Part shown: one piece after another, positions 6,287 to 14,150 of the stretch
How the letters are laid out: every line of letters begins with the position of its first letter
How positions within the stretch are numbered: the stretch's first letter is position 1
Translations under genes and position numbers: made by a program
Notes under the pieces: generated by a model
What the model was told of the DNA's origin: nothing
Databases searched by the model: none
Seen by the model: the letters and a program-made list of their open reading frames with translations, nothing else
Source of the DNA: Coriobacteriales bacterium
GTDB lineage: Bacteria; Actinomycetota; Coriobacteriia; Coriobacteriales; UBA8131
Direction of reading: 5' to 3'
NCBI GenBank assembly: GCA_031276475.1
Contig: JAISMZ010000181.1
Location: forward strand, 1 to 20,659
DNA: 20,659 bases

Positions 6287-7066
6287 ATGCCAAAGGACTT
6301 CCGCAGCAACTACGAGCAGTTTCAGCGCATCGACGCCGCCAGACGCGAGCACATCCTCAGTGCCGCTCTCCAGGAGATTGCCAGGCACGACTACCCACAG
6401 GTCTCCACCAACACAATCGTCAAGCGTGCCGGCATCTCAAAGGGGCTGCTGTTTCACTATTTTGGCAGCAAAGAGGGACTGTTTCGTTATCTCTTGGACG
6501 ATATCTTTGCCACCTACACCAACATGGTACTCGAGCTTTCTGGCGGCGACAGCCCGCAGCCAAAGGACATCTTTGAGATACTGCGGCTGGCGCTGAGCAC
6601 CCAGCTGGAACTGACCCGTCGCTACCTGTTGGAGACCCGCTTTTACGTCCGCGCGATAAAAGGCGAGCTGCCCGCAGAGCTGCGTGAGCACGTAGACAGT
6701 CTGGTTGAGCAGTCCTGGAACACGATGGCGGCGCTCACCGAGGCGTTGGATGAAAATCTCCTCAAAGAGGGAGTAAGCAGGCAGCAGGCGGCGCGGATCC
6801 TCGGCTGGATCAGCGAAGGGCTGAGCAACGAGATACTCGCAGAAATCACTCCCGATCTCAGTGAGGACGACTTTCAAAGACTTGTGGATCAGAGCGTCGA
6901 ATACTTTGAGTTGATGCGCTGCCTGCTCTATCGCGCCGATGACGAGCCCGCCGCACCGCCAACCGCCTCTGCCGCTGCCCCGCCACCGTCTGAGACCGCA
7001 AGCACTGCGCCTCCCTGGAGAACCGATGACCCAACGAGCGAAAGGATGAAAGATGTCAGTGATTGA
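6287..7066 (+). CDS. TetR/AcrR-family transcriptional regulator
   Basis: The 259-aa protein has an N-terminal TetR helix-turn-helix. Helix 1 is around EHILSAALQEIA, and STNTIVKRAGISKGLLFHYFGSKEGLF (residues 40-66) contains the recognition helix. The rest is a helical ligand-binding domain, and the last 40 residues are Pro/Ala/Ser-rich and probably disordered. The start ATG 6287 is preceded by AAAGGACAGGG. Two matching inverted repeats in its own promoter suggest autorepression, released by a small molecule that is probably also the exporter substrate (inference). Its stop overlaps the ABC ATPase gene by 14 nt, so the three genes form one operon. Confidence 0.9.
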   Translation: MPKDFRSNYEQFQRIDAARREHILSAALQEIARHDYPQVSTNTIVKRAGISKGLLFHYFGSKEGLFRYLLDDIFATYTNMVLELSGGDSPQPKDIFEILRLALSTQLELTRRYLLETRFYVRAIKGELPAELREHVDSLVEQSWNTMAALTEALDENLLKEGVSRQQAARILGWISEGLSNEILAEITPDLSEDDFQRLVDQSVEYFELMRCLLYRADDEPAAPPTASAAAPPPSETASTAPPWRTDDPTSERMKDVSD

Positions 7067-8018
7067 GATATCCGGGTTACGCAAGCACTTTGGGCGCACG
7101 CAGGCGCTCGATGGCGTGCAGCTCAGCGTTGAGCCGGGAGAGGTCTACGGCTTCATCGGCCCCAACGGGGCAGGCAAATCAACAACGATCCGCGCTCTTC
7201 TCGGCATCATTAAAGCCGACGAGGGTACGGCGCGGATATTTGGCAGGGACTGCTGGCGTGACGCGGTGGAGATCCATCGCCGCGTGGCCTATGTGCCCGG
7301 TGATGTCAACCTCTGGCCAAACCTCAGTGGGGGAGAGGTGATCGACCTCTTTTTGCGCCTGCGTGGCGTGCGCGCCGACCGCCGCAGCTCTATCGATCGC
7401 GGCAGCCGTAGCGCCTCTGCCGGTAGCGCCGCCCCCGCCGCCTCCGGCAATGCCGCTTCCGCCCCCTCCCTGGACGAACTGATCCAACGCTTTGACTTCG
7501 ATCCGAGCAAAAAATGCGGCAGCTACTCCAAGGGCAACCGCCAAAAGGTCGCGCTGATAGCGGCCTTTGCCTCCGCGGCCGACCTCTACATCTTAGACGA
7601 GCCAACCAGCGGCCTCGACCCACTGATGGAGCAGGTCTTTCGCCAGTGCGTGGTGCAGGCCAAACAGCGCGGCGCGACCGTCTTCCTCTCCAGCCATATT
7701 CTCTCTGAAGTAGAACAGCTTTGTGACAGGATAGCTGTGGTGCGCGCCGGGCGGATCATCGACAGCGGCAGCCTGGACGAACTGCGCCACCTGACGCGCA
7801 ACAAAGTGGCGGTACGCTCGGCGGCACCACTGGATGGCCTGGCCGCGCTGAAGGGCGTACACGACCTGCACCGCGACGGCGATGCGACGACGTTTTCGCT
7901 GGATAACAGCGAGACCGCTCCGATTTTAGCCTGGCTTGCAGATAAACAGCCGGTCCACCTGACATCCACCCCACCCACGCTGGAAGAGCTGTTCATGGGT
8001 CACTACGCCGGTCACTGA
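7053..8018 (+). CDS. ABC transporter ATP-binding subunit (ABC-2 drug-export type)
   Basis: The 321-aa nucleotide-binding subunit would power the adjacent membrane permease. Visible motifs are Walker A GPNGAGKST (residues 36-44), the degenerate signature SYSKGNRQK (157-165) of this exporter subfamily in place of LSGGQ, Walker B LYILDEP (178-184) with catalytic E183, D-loop SGLDP, and switch His215 (LSSHIL). The Q-loop position reads YVPGDVNLWPN, without the usual glutamine, as is common in this group. An insertion of about 30 Ser/Ala/Gly residues (about 110-139) lies between the Q-loop and the signature helical region. The start ATG 7053 has AAAGGA seven bases upstream and overlaps the end of the TetR gene. 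The substrate is unknown. Confidence 0.93.
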   Translation: MSVIEISGLRKHFGRTQALDGVQLSVEPGEVYGFIGPNGAGKSTTIRALLGIIKADEGTARIFGRDCWRDAVEIHRRVAYVPGDVNLWPNLSGGEVIDLFLRLRGVRADRRSSIDRGSRSASAGSAAPAASGNAASAPSLDELIQRFDFDPSKKCGSYSKGNRQKVALIAAFASAADLYILDEPTSGLDPLMEQVFRQCVVQAKQRGATVFLSSHILSEVEQLCDRIAVVRAGRIIDSGSLDELRHLTRNKVAVRSAAPLDGLAALKGVHDLHRDGDATTFSLDNSETAPILAWLADKQPVHLTSTPPTLEELFMGHYAGH

Positions 8019-8039
8019 GCGGCGGAGAGGAGAACTACA

Positions 8040-9647
8040 ATGCAGGCTCAAGGCACCTTATCGTTAGTTCGTCTGATTCTTCGCCGCGACCGTTTCTACC
8101 TGTCGCTCTGGTTGCTTGGGCTGTTCAGCCTGGCCGTTTTCTGTGCGCCTCTACTGCCGGATATGATCGGCGACGAAGCCTCGCGTCAGGCGCTCATCCT
8201 AGCCATGGAAAACCCTGCAATGGTCGCCCTCTTTGGCCCCAGCTTCAGTACAGACTACAGCACGGGAGCCCTGTATGCTCAATTCATGCTGCTCTGGGCT
8301 GCGCTCGGTTATGCGCTTTTTAACATCATGTTCGTCATCCGCCACACCCGTGGCGACGAGGAACGGGGGCGACTGGAGTTGATTTCTGCGCAGCCCGTTG
8401 GCAGAAACGCTAATATACTAGCTACAATGGCCGTGATGCTGGCTGCCGATATCGTTTTGGCTGTGACCGTCAGTGTTATTCAGCCCCTGTTTGCGGTGGA
8501 GGGCATCGACTGGGCGGGATCGGCGGTCTACGCTTTGGCTCTGTCTGCCTGCGGCCTCGGTTTTGCCGGCCTGGCTGCCATCGCCGCCCAGCTGGCGGAT
8601 CGTGCCAAAGGCGCCCTCGGCTTAGGCGTGGCCACGCTTGGTGTGGCCTGGTTGCTGCGCGCTGCAGGCGATGCCAGCACCAGCGCAAACGCACTGTCCT
8701 TTATCTCGCCGCTCGGCCTGGCCGAACAAAGCCAGGCCTTTGTTGCCAATCTCGTTTGGCCGTCGGCCGTACTCGCATTGGAAGGCCTGGTTTTTTTCGC
8801 CCTGGCAACCATCCTGCAGGCCAGGCGCGACAGTGGTTCCGCTCTTCTGCCCGCCCGCCGCGCCCGTGTCCGCGCCTCAAGGTTCCTGCAAGGCGAGTGG
8901 GGCTTCATCTGGCGCCAGACGCGCGGCGTGATAGCAGCCTGGGCGCTGACCTGCCTGGTCCTGGCGGCATCCTTTGGCTCGGTGATGGGTGAGATGAATA
9001 GTTTTATCGAGAATAACGCCCTCTACCAGAGTCTGATCAGCGTCACGCCGGGGATGGCCACCTCGGATATCAGCGAGCCGGTGGTCGCGATGCTGATGTT
9101 GATGATGGCGATCATCGCCACGGTTCCGGTGCTTACCGTGGTCAACCATCTGCTGGCCGAGGAGCGCCATGGCCGAATGGAGCAGACGCTCAGCACGGCG
9201 ACATCGCGTTGGTATCTGTTTGCTGGCTACCTGCTGGTTGCCACCGTTGCGGCAGTCTTGATGCAGCTGGCCAGCGCCCTGGGCTTCTTCACCGCTGCCG
9301 CAGTCTCGCTGCCGGAGCCGATGGATCTTGGCATGGTGCTTGCGGCCAGCTTTAACTACCTGCCCGCCCAACTGGTCTTCGCGGGACTGGCCGCCCTGCT
9401 CGCCGGCCTCTCGGTGCGCCTGTCCGGCCTTGCCTGGGCTGCTCTGATCTATGCGTTTGTGGCCTTTTACCTGGGCCGCCTGGCCGACTTTCCGGAGGCG
9501 GCCACAAAGCTCAGTCCCTTTGGCGTCCTGCCGGCCTATCCCACGCAGGAACTCGACCCAGCGCTGAGCCTCGGTCTGGTGCTGCTCGCGGCGGTGCTGG
9601 CCACCGCAGGCGCGGTCGTCTATCGGCGTCGGGACGTCAGAGGTTAG
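8040..9647 (+). CDS. ABC-2-type exporter permease, TnrB3/polyketide-exporter-like
   Basis: This is a 535-aa integral membrane protein with about 12 hydrophobic segments in two halves of six, for example LSLWLLGLFSLAVFCAPLL, the segment ending YALFNIMFVI, and in the C half VVAMLMLMMAIIATVPVLTV and LSLGLVLLAAVLATAGAVVY. Each half carries an intracellular loop: RHTRGDEERGRLELISAQPVG in the first and HLLAEERHGRMEQTLSTATS in the second. These E-rGR-E loops are typical of large single-chain ABC-2 exporters related to putative polyketide-antibiotic exporters. ATG 8040 has a strong ribosome site, GGAGAGGAG. It lies 21 nt after the ATPase gene and is the last gene of the TetR operon. The substrate assignment is weak. 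Confidence 0.88.
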   Translation: MQAQGTLSLVRLILRRDRFYLSLWLLGLFSLAVFCAPLLPDMIGDEASRQALILAMENPAMVALFGPSFSTDYSTGALYAQFMLLWAALGYALFNIMFVIRHTRGDEERGRLELISAQPVGRNANILATMAVMLAADIVLAVTVSVIQPLFAVEGIDWAGSAVYALALSACGLGFAGLAAIAAQLADRAKGALGLGVATLGVAWLLRAAGDASTSANALSFISPLGLAEQSQAFVANLVWPSAVLALEGLVFFALATILQARRDSGSALLPARRARVRASRFLQGEWGFIWRQTRGVIAAWALTCLVLAASFGSVMGEMNSFIENNALYQSLISVTPGMATSDISEPVVAMLMLMMAIIATVPVLTVVNHLLAEERHGRMEQTLSTATSRWYLFAGYLLVATVAAVLMQLASALGFFTAAAVSLPEPMDLGMVLAASFNYLPAQLVFAGLAALLAGLSVRLSGLAWAALIYAFVAFYLGRLADFPEAATKLSPFGVLPAYPTQELDPALSLGLVLLAAVLATAGAVVYRRRDVRG

Positions 9648-9656
9648 CGGACGACC

Positions 9657-9690
9657 GCGACGAAGCGCGCGTCACCGCGCGCTTCGTCGC
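9657..9690. terminator. Perfect 15-bp hairpin between convergent genes
   Basis: GCGACGAAGCGCGCG (9657-9671) and its exact complement (9676-9690) enclose a 4-nt TCAC loop. It starts 10 nt after the permease stop and ends 7 nt before the stop of the convergent molybdoenzyme gene. Neither strand has a T-tract, so it may be a factor-assisted terminator or a 3'-end stabiliser serving both transcripts. Confidence 0.65.
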
Positions 9691-9697
9691 AACCCTT

Positions 9698-12157
9698 CTA
9701 GCGACCGTGAATCGTCGAGCCGACCATCTTACCCTCGACATAATCCTTCCAGCCGCCCTTGTTCACGACCTTCACGCCGGGAAGTTCGTCGCCCTCCGCA
9801 TAAGGATATATCTTGCAGATCATGCTTTTAATCGGAGCACCGATGCCGCCCTCGCCAGTGTCGTAGGCCCGTGTGCAGTTGTTGGGATTGGAGTCAAAGG
9901 TGCCAAACAGACTCGGTTCGGCGCCCTCCTGCTCAGGGAACCACCAGCCGTGTTCGGCGTGCACCACACCGGGGGCGACCCGCTCGGTCAGCTGAACCAC
10001 CTGGCGAAAGCGCCCGTGGAAGTTCTCTATCCAGGCCCAGCGGCCCTCCTCCACACCGTACTTCTCGGCATCAATCGGGTGGACCATCAAAAGCGGCCAG
10101 GGATGCAGCTCGCGCATCGTGGGTAACTGCCGGTGCTCGGAATGAAAGAACTCATAGGAACGTCCGCCGCAGGACAGGATCAGCGGGTATTCCTGCATCA
10201 GCTCCGGTGTGGAGATGGGTCCTTCCGGCGGCTCAACATGGAAGGGCGTGGGCGTCAGGCCCCAGACGCGGTAGGTGTAAGGTGCCAGCTCGATGCGCCC
10301 GGAAGGCGTGGAGAAACCCACCTGGCCGTCGTCGCGAAGCATGCCCTTGGCAAATTTCTCGTAGGTGTCATTCCAGGAATCGTACTTATAGCCGCCCTGC
10401 TTCGAGAGCTCCTGAAAACTGATACCGACGCCGCCGGTGGCCTTCTCGGAGATGTTGCCTTTGACGTTGGAGGAGGCGCTGTGCCTCTTGCCGTCGCCAC
10501 CGGCGAGGTACCAGTCGGTGATGTCGGTGTCCTTCTCCCAGCCGAGCTGCTCAAAAGCGGCAGGATTCAGCAGTCTTCCCAGCTCAACGACTATCTGCTC
10601 GTCGCTTTTTGCCTCGTAGTATTCAGAGACCTTATACATCGTGCGCACCGGTGTCCACCAGGTGCGGGCAGAATTGCGCTCGCAGCTCATGGCCACCGGC
10701 AAGATGATGTCGGCGGCGGCGATGGAAAGCGGCGTTAAGAAGGGATCGGCGTTAACGATGAACGGAACCTTCTTCAGGGCCTCCCAGGCGCGCGGCGCGT
10801 CCATGGCCGGACAGGCCAGCGAGTTGGAGCTCTGAAACCAGATCATATCGATAGGATAGGGATCCCCCGCGGCATTGGTTCCCGCCTCGATGGCATGGAG
10901 GATGCCGTCGGTGTCGGCGTGGGCGATGAATTCGCCACCGGAGATGCCCCGGCCGCGGGCGATGGTCAGCTTGCGGTCTTTGGCCGATTGCGGTGTCCAG
11001 TCTTCTCCGGAGGCGTATCCGGCGTTTATCTCAAAGGAATTGCGCACCAAGATATTGCCACCGGGACGGTCGATGTTGCCGCATATTGCCATCAGATCGC
11101 AGGTCGCAAGATTTAAGGCCATCGCGCTTACCTGTTGGTCAAAGGCCAGGCCCCACTGAATGGCGGAGTTGTTGCCCGAGGCGTACAGGCGCGCAGAGGC
11201 GATGATCTCCTCTTCAGGCACACCGCTGATGTCTGCGGCCCAGGCAGGCGTGAAGTCCTTGACTCCTTCCCACAGTTCATCAAAGCCCGAACACCAGTAC
11301 TCGATGAACTCCCTGTCATAGAGCTCTTCTGAGATGATCACGTTTATCCAGGCGCAGGCGATGGCGGCGTCGGTTCCGGGACGCAGCTGCAGCCAGTAAT
11401 CGGCCCGTGCCCCCCACCAGGTAAGGCGCGGGTCTATCGAGATTATCCGAGTTCCCATCTGTACGCACTGCACCAGCCAATGCCCCATGTAGCCGTCGGC
11501 GTTTGAGGCCAAAGGCTCATTTCCCCAGACCACCACGACTTCGGGAGCCCGCCAGTTGGGATTGGCATAGCGATCCGCGTGTCCTACGGCCGCGTCTGCT
11601 ATGGGGAAGTCGCCCAGAGGGGCCATGGCGCCGCAGACGCGGGGCAGATAGCAGGAAAAACCCGAGAAAAACAGCGTTGATATATTGGGGGTCTGCAACG
11701 CCGCCTGCCCAAAGAACGGGCAAAGCCAGTTGATGTTGCGACCGGTACCATGAACGCAGATGATCGACTCCGAGCCATGGGTGGCCTTTATTTCGTTGAC
11801 TTTTTCAACAATCGTCGCATAGGCCTCGTCCCAGCTGATGCGCTCCCATTTGTTCTCGCCGCGCTCACCGGCGCGCTTCATCGGATATTTAACGCGGTCG
11901 GGATGGTTTACCGCCTCGGGTAGATCGAGGCAGCGGATGCAGAGACGGCCGTTGACCCAGGGGCTGAGCGGATCTCCTTCAACCTTTTCGAGCTTGCCGT
12001 CTTTGGTATAAAACAACACGCCGCATGAGTCGTGACAGCCCGGAGGCGAGTACTGGTAGGTGCGCGTGACGGTATAGCCGTCCTCCTGCCACTGCCATTC
12101 GCCTTCATGGTAGGCCTCGCGATTGATGCTGTTCAGAAACTCTTGATAGTCTGCCAT
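9698..12157 (-). CDS. Molybdopterin oxidoreductase catalytic subunit, DMSO reductase family (paralog 1, no adjacent partner)
   Basis: The 819-aa cytoplasmic-type catalytic subunit should bind bis-MGD and one Fe-S cluster. ATG 12157 is preferred over an upstream start at 12235: AGGAAA sits 6 nt before it, and the protein then begins MADYQEFLNSINREAYHEGE, nearly identical to the paralog starting at 14151. There is no Tat signal. The cluster motif has C41, C45, C73 and C76 (GCHDSC ... GRLCIRC). The x27 gap from C45 to C73 is classical, but the usual first Cys is missing. C169 in SGFSCY is at the expected Mo-ligand position. Family blocks VVVWGNEPLASNADG, IISIDPRLTWWGARADYWLQLRPGTDAA and VAMSCERNSARTWW are present. 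No Fe-S or membrane subunit gene adjoins it. The substrate is unknown; resemblance to catechol dehydroxylases or pyrogallol transhydroxylase large subunit is possible. Confidence 0.9.
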   Translation of the reverse strand: MADYQEFLNSINREAYHEGEWQWQEDGYTVTRTYQYSPPGCHDSCGVLFYTKDGKLEKVEGDPLSPWVNGRLCIRCLDLPEAVNHPDRVKYPMKRAGERGENKWERISWDEAYATIVEKVNEIKATHGSESIICVHGTGRNINWLCPFFGQAALQTPNISTLFFSGFSCYLPRVCGAMAPLGDFPIADAAVGHADRYANPNWRAPEVVVVWGNEPLASNADGYMGHWLVQCVQMGTRIISIDPRLTWWGARADYWLQLRPGTDAAIACAWINVIISEELYDREFIEYWCSGFDELWEGVKDFTPAWAADISGVPEEEIIASARLYASGNNSAIQWGLAFDQQVSAMALNLATCDLMAICGNIDRPGGNILVRNSFEINAGYASGEDWTPQSAKDRKLTIARGRGISGGEFIAHADTDGILHAIEAGTNAAGDPYPIDMIWFQSSNSLACPAMDAPRAWEALKKVPFIVNADPFLTPLSIAAADIILPVAMSCERNSARTWWTPVRTMYKVSEYYEAKSDEQIVVELGRLLNPAAFEQLGWEKDTDITDWYLAGGDGKRHSASSNVKGNISEKATGGVGISFQELSKQGGYKYDSWNDTYEKFAKGMLRDDGQVGFSTPSGRIELAPYTYRVWGLTPTPFHVEPPEGPISTPELMQEYPLILSCGGRSYEFFHSEHRQLPTMRELHPWPLLMVHPIDAEKYGVEEGRWAWIENFHGRFRQVVQLTERVAPGVVHAEHGWWFPEQEGAEPSLFGTFDSNPNNCTRAYDTGEGGIGAPIKSMICKIYPYAEGDELPGVKVVNKGGWKDYVEGKMVGSTIHGR

Positions 12158-12471
12158 CGGTTTCCTTTCCCCTTCTGCTTCGCCTACTGACACCTTCAGT
12201 CTAGGTTCGTGGAGAAGAATTTCCATTGTGCTCACAGTACATTTGTGAGCAAACTGCTAAGACCCTCGACCCTAAACCTTGGATATGGGTAGAAATACTG
12301 TGTCAAGGCGGCAATCGCTTATGTAATAATGGCGGCACGCTAAGGGGGTTTTTGTTCTTGCTTTACACTCTGGCACTCTTCACCGCAGGGGCAGGTGTGA
12401 AATTTATTGAGGTCAATCAGTACCTTTAGCACAGTTTCGTGTTGGCGCAAGGCGATGGAATGGAGACAATG
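12158..12471. other. Divergent control region between molybdoenzyme paralog 1 and the LuxR gene
   Basis: These 314 bp hold no convincing gene; short open frames crossing it look accidental. It contains an inverted repeat at 12229-12251 and a minus-strand TTGACA (12306-12301), which with TATCCA (12285-12280) gives only a 15-bp spacer, so it is a weak promoter candidate for paralog 1. A G/T-rich stretch (about 12341-12360) and AT-rich patches are also present. I see no clear promoter for the LuxR gene. Confidence 0.6.
12229..12251. promoter_or_regulatory. Inverted repeat upstream of molybdoenzyme paralog 1
   Basis: TGCTCACA-N7-TGTGAGCA has perfect 8-bp arms. It lies about 70 bp upstream of the ATG at 12157, between that gene and the divergent LuxR regulator gene, so it is a candidate operator for that regulator or for a global one. 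No second copy was found upstream of 14151, 17128 or 18577. Confidence 0.6.
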
Positions 12472-13980
12472 ATGAGTGAGATAGACGTTATCACGCCCTC
12501 GTCGCGCCTGCAACATGATGCTAAGCCCGATCCCTTTCCTCAGCTATGGCTTATATTGGGAGTTGTGGGTTCTTCTTTCGCTTTTGCCTACATGGTGCTG
12601 CTTTTCTTCTTGCCCTGGCATTATTCAGATCTGGCGTTCACAGAGATAAACGTCGCTCTCTCCCTGGTCTGTGTGATGCTTGTCTTATCCACAGGGGCCT
12701 TGTATTCCGATCGTTTTCGCGGATTTAACCAGCGACAGATACTCCTCGCGGTTGCGGTAGTCATTTATTTGGCCGGAATGCTTTGCGTTGCCGCGTTGCA
12801 GATGATGCCGGATCAGCCTGGGTTTAAGTGGCTTACTCAAATAGCGGTTATCCTCTGCTCGACGGGCGCCTCACTTTTCACCTTGCTCTGGAGCCTCTGT
12901 TTTGCCACGATCAGACGGGGGGTCATCGGCCCGGTGCTCTCGACGATGTTTTTAGCCGCGGGGGCTTTGGTACTGCTGATTGCTTCGTTGCAGGAGGTGC
13001 CCCGTCTAATCATTGCCGCTATCCTGCCCCTGGCTTCAGCAGCAGTTTTCTTTATCCTGCACATTCGACTCCTGAGTGCTTATACGGTTCATGCGGTTTC
13101 AGAATCGCAAGGGCATTACCGCATCTCAAAACTCAGCCTCTACACCACTTTGATAACCGGCCTGCCAGCGGGCGTGGCGGCGTCTTATGTCGTGTTGATT
13201 GGTGCGCCGCAAAACCCGATGAGTATCTCACTGATAGTGGGCCTGCCCGTGCTTGTCGCGGGAACGGTGATGCTTGTTGACGCGCTACGTCTCAAATTCT
13301 TTTCTGAGAGTCTCTTCCTGCGTTGGTTTTCCAGCGAGGTTACGTTGCCCTTGCTGGCGCTTCCCTTCCTTCCTGATGAGGGGAAGCTGGTCTGCTGCGG
13401 TCTTTTGGTCTTGATTATCAGCTGCAACTCTGTCCAGTGCTTTATTACCATTGCTGAGATTACCAGTTTTAACGGCTTGGCGGTATTTCGCTCTTTTGGT
13501 GTTAGCTGGTTTTGTTATGCGGTTGGATTTGGCTTGGGGATATGTTTGCCATGGACTGCACAGACCCTTTTTCCAGGCGAAACATCCGAGATCGTCCTGA
13601 TGCTTGGCCTGGCCTATCTCGTCATTGTCAGCAGCCAGTTATTTCATGCTAACTCAATAACCGATGAACTCAAAGCAGCAGAAATAGACACCACTGTCAA
13701 ATCGTCTCTTTGGAAGGAAAAGATCGATAAGGTCGTTGAGGTGTATGCGCTTTCTCCCCGGCAGCACGAGGTCCTGCGGCTTTTGTCGCGTGGGCGCAAC
13801 GCAAAATATATTCAAGAAGCTTTCTATATCTCACGGAGCACGGCAAAGGCGCATATCTACAATATCTACAAGCGGCTCGATGTGCACTCGCAGCAGGAAC
13901 TGATTGACATCATCGAAAACATCGATGAGATGATCAGCAAACGCGCAGATAATCGCCCTGAATCATCCCCAGGGGTTTAG
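12472..13980 (+). CDS. Membrane-embedded LuxR-family transcriptional regulator (about 12 TM + C-terminal HTH)
   Basis: The 502-aa protein has an N-terminal membrane domain of about 12 hydrophobic segments (from QLWLILGVVGSSFAFAYMVL to IVLMLGLAYLVIVSSQLF, about residues 25-395) and a C-terminal LuxR/GerE helix-turn-helix, about 424-484: LSPRQHEVLRLLSRGRNAKYI, then RSTAKAHIYNIYKRLDVHSQ. This MFS-like sensor fused to LuxR output is abundant in Eggerthellaceae next to molybdoenzyme genes. The presumed role is to sense a substrate in or across the membrane and activate the neighbouring reductases (inference). Of several in-frame starts (GTG 12439, ATG 12460, 12469, 12472), ATG 12472 has the best spacing, 6 nt after GGAG at 12462. 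Codon usage is more T-rich than in the neighbouring enzymes, as expected for membrane segments. Confidence 0.9.
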   Translation: MSEIDVITPSSRLQHDAKPDPFPQLWLILGVVGSSFAFAYMVLLFFLPWHYSDLAFTEINVALSLVCVMLVLSTGALYSDRFRGFNQRQILLAVAVVIYLAGMLCVAALQMMPDQPGFKWLTQIAVILCSTGASLFTLLWSLCFATIRRGVIGPVLSTMFLAAGALVLLIASLQEVPRLIIAAILPLASAAVFFILHIRLLSAYTVHAVSESQGHYRISKLSLYTTLITGLPAGVAASYVVLIGAPQNPMSISLIVGLPVLVAGTVMLVDALRLKFFSESLFLRWFSSEVTLPLLALPFLPDEGKLVCCGLLVLIISCNSVQCFITIAEITSFNGLAVFRSFGVSWFCYAVGFGLGICLPWTAQTLFPGETSEIVLMLGLAYLVIVSSQLFHANSITDELKAAEIDTTVKSSLWKEKIDKVVEVYALSPRQHEVLRLLSRGRNAKYIQEAFYISRSTAKAHIYNIYKRLDVHSQQELIDIIENIDEMISKRADNRPESSPGV

Positions 13981-14150
13981 AGCATAAACGCAAAAATGTA
14001 TTTTGGGCTCAATATACAGCCTTCTCATCACAACCTAAATTGTTATCGCTGAATGTCCGCGAATGGCAATGGGCGAGCTCAGCTCAGCTTGCCTGTGACT
14101 TTAAGCCAATGCGGTGTTTTAAGGGCTTGTGGCGAAGAAAGGTAGAGCGG
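13981..14150 (+). other. Leader/control region of molybdoenzyme paralog 2
   Basis: This 170-bp gap between the LuxR gene and paralog 2 has no clear promoter. An imperfect dyad GGCT-N8-AGCC lies around 14006-14021, and a possible AAGCC/GGCTT stem lies around 14103-14128 before the ribosome site. The open frame of the enzyme extends upstream to 14040, but this leader does not resemble the N-terminus of the homologue. Confidence 0.4.

Noticed and set aside
6153..6596. 147-codon plus-strand frame overlapping the TetR gene start
   Set aside because: It crosses both operators and the promoter and overlaps the clear TetR helix-turn-helix in another frame.
12158..12235. N-terminal extension of molybdoenzyme paralog 1 to a start at 12235
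   Set aside because: The 26 extra residues have no counterpart in the paralog and are not a Tat signal (no twin arginine, no hydrophobic core). A good ribosome site precedes ATG 12157.
14040..14150. N-terminal extension of molybdoenzyme paralog 2 to 14040
   Set aside because: The 37 residues are not conserved in the paralog and lack signal-peptide features; ATG 14151 has a better ribosome site and matches the paralog start.
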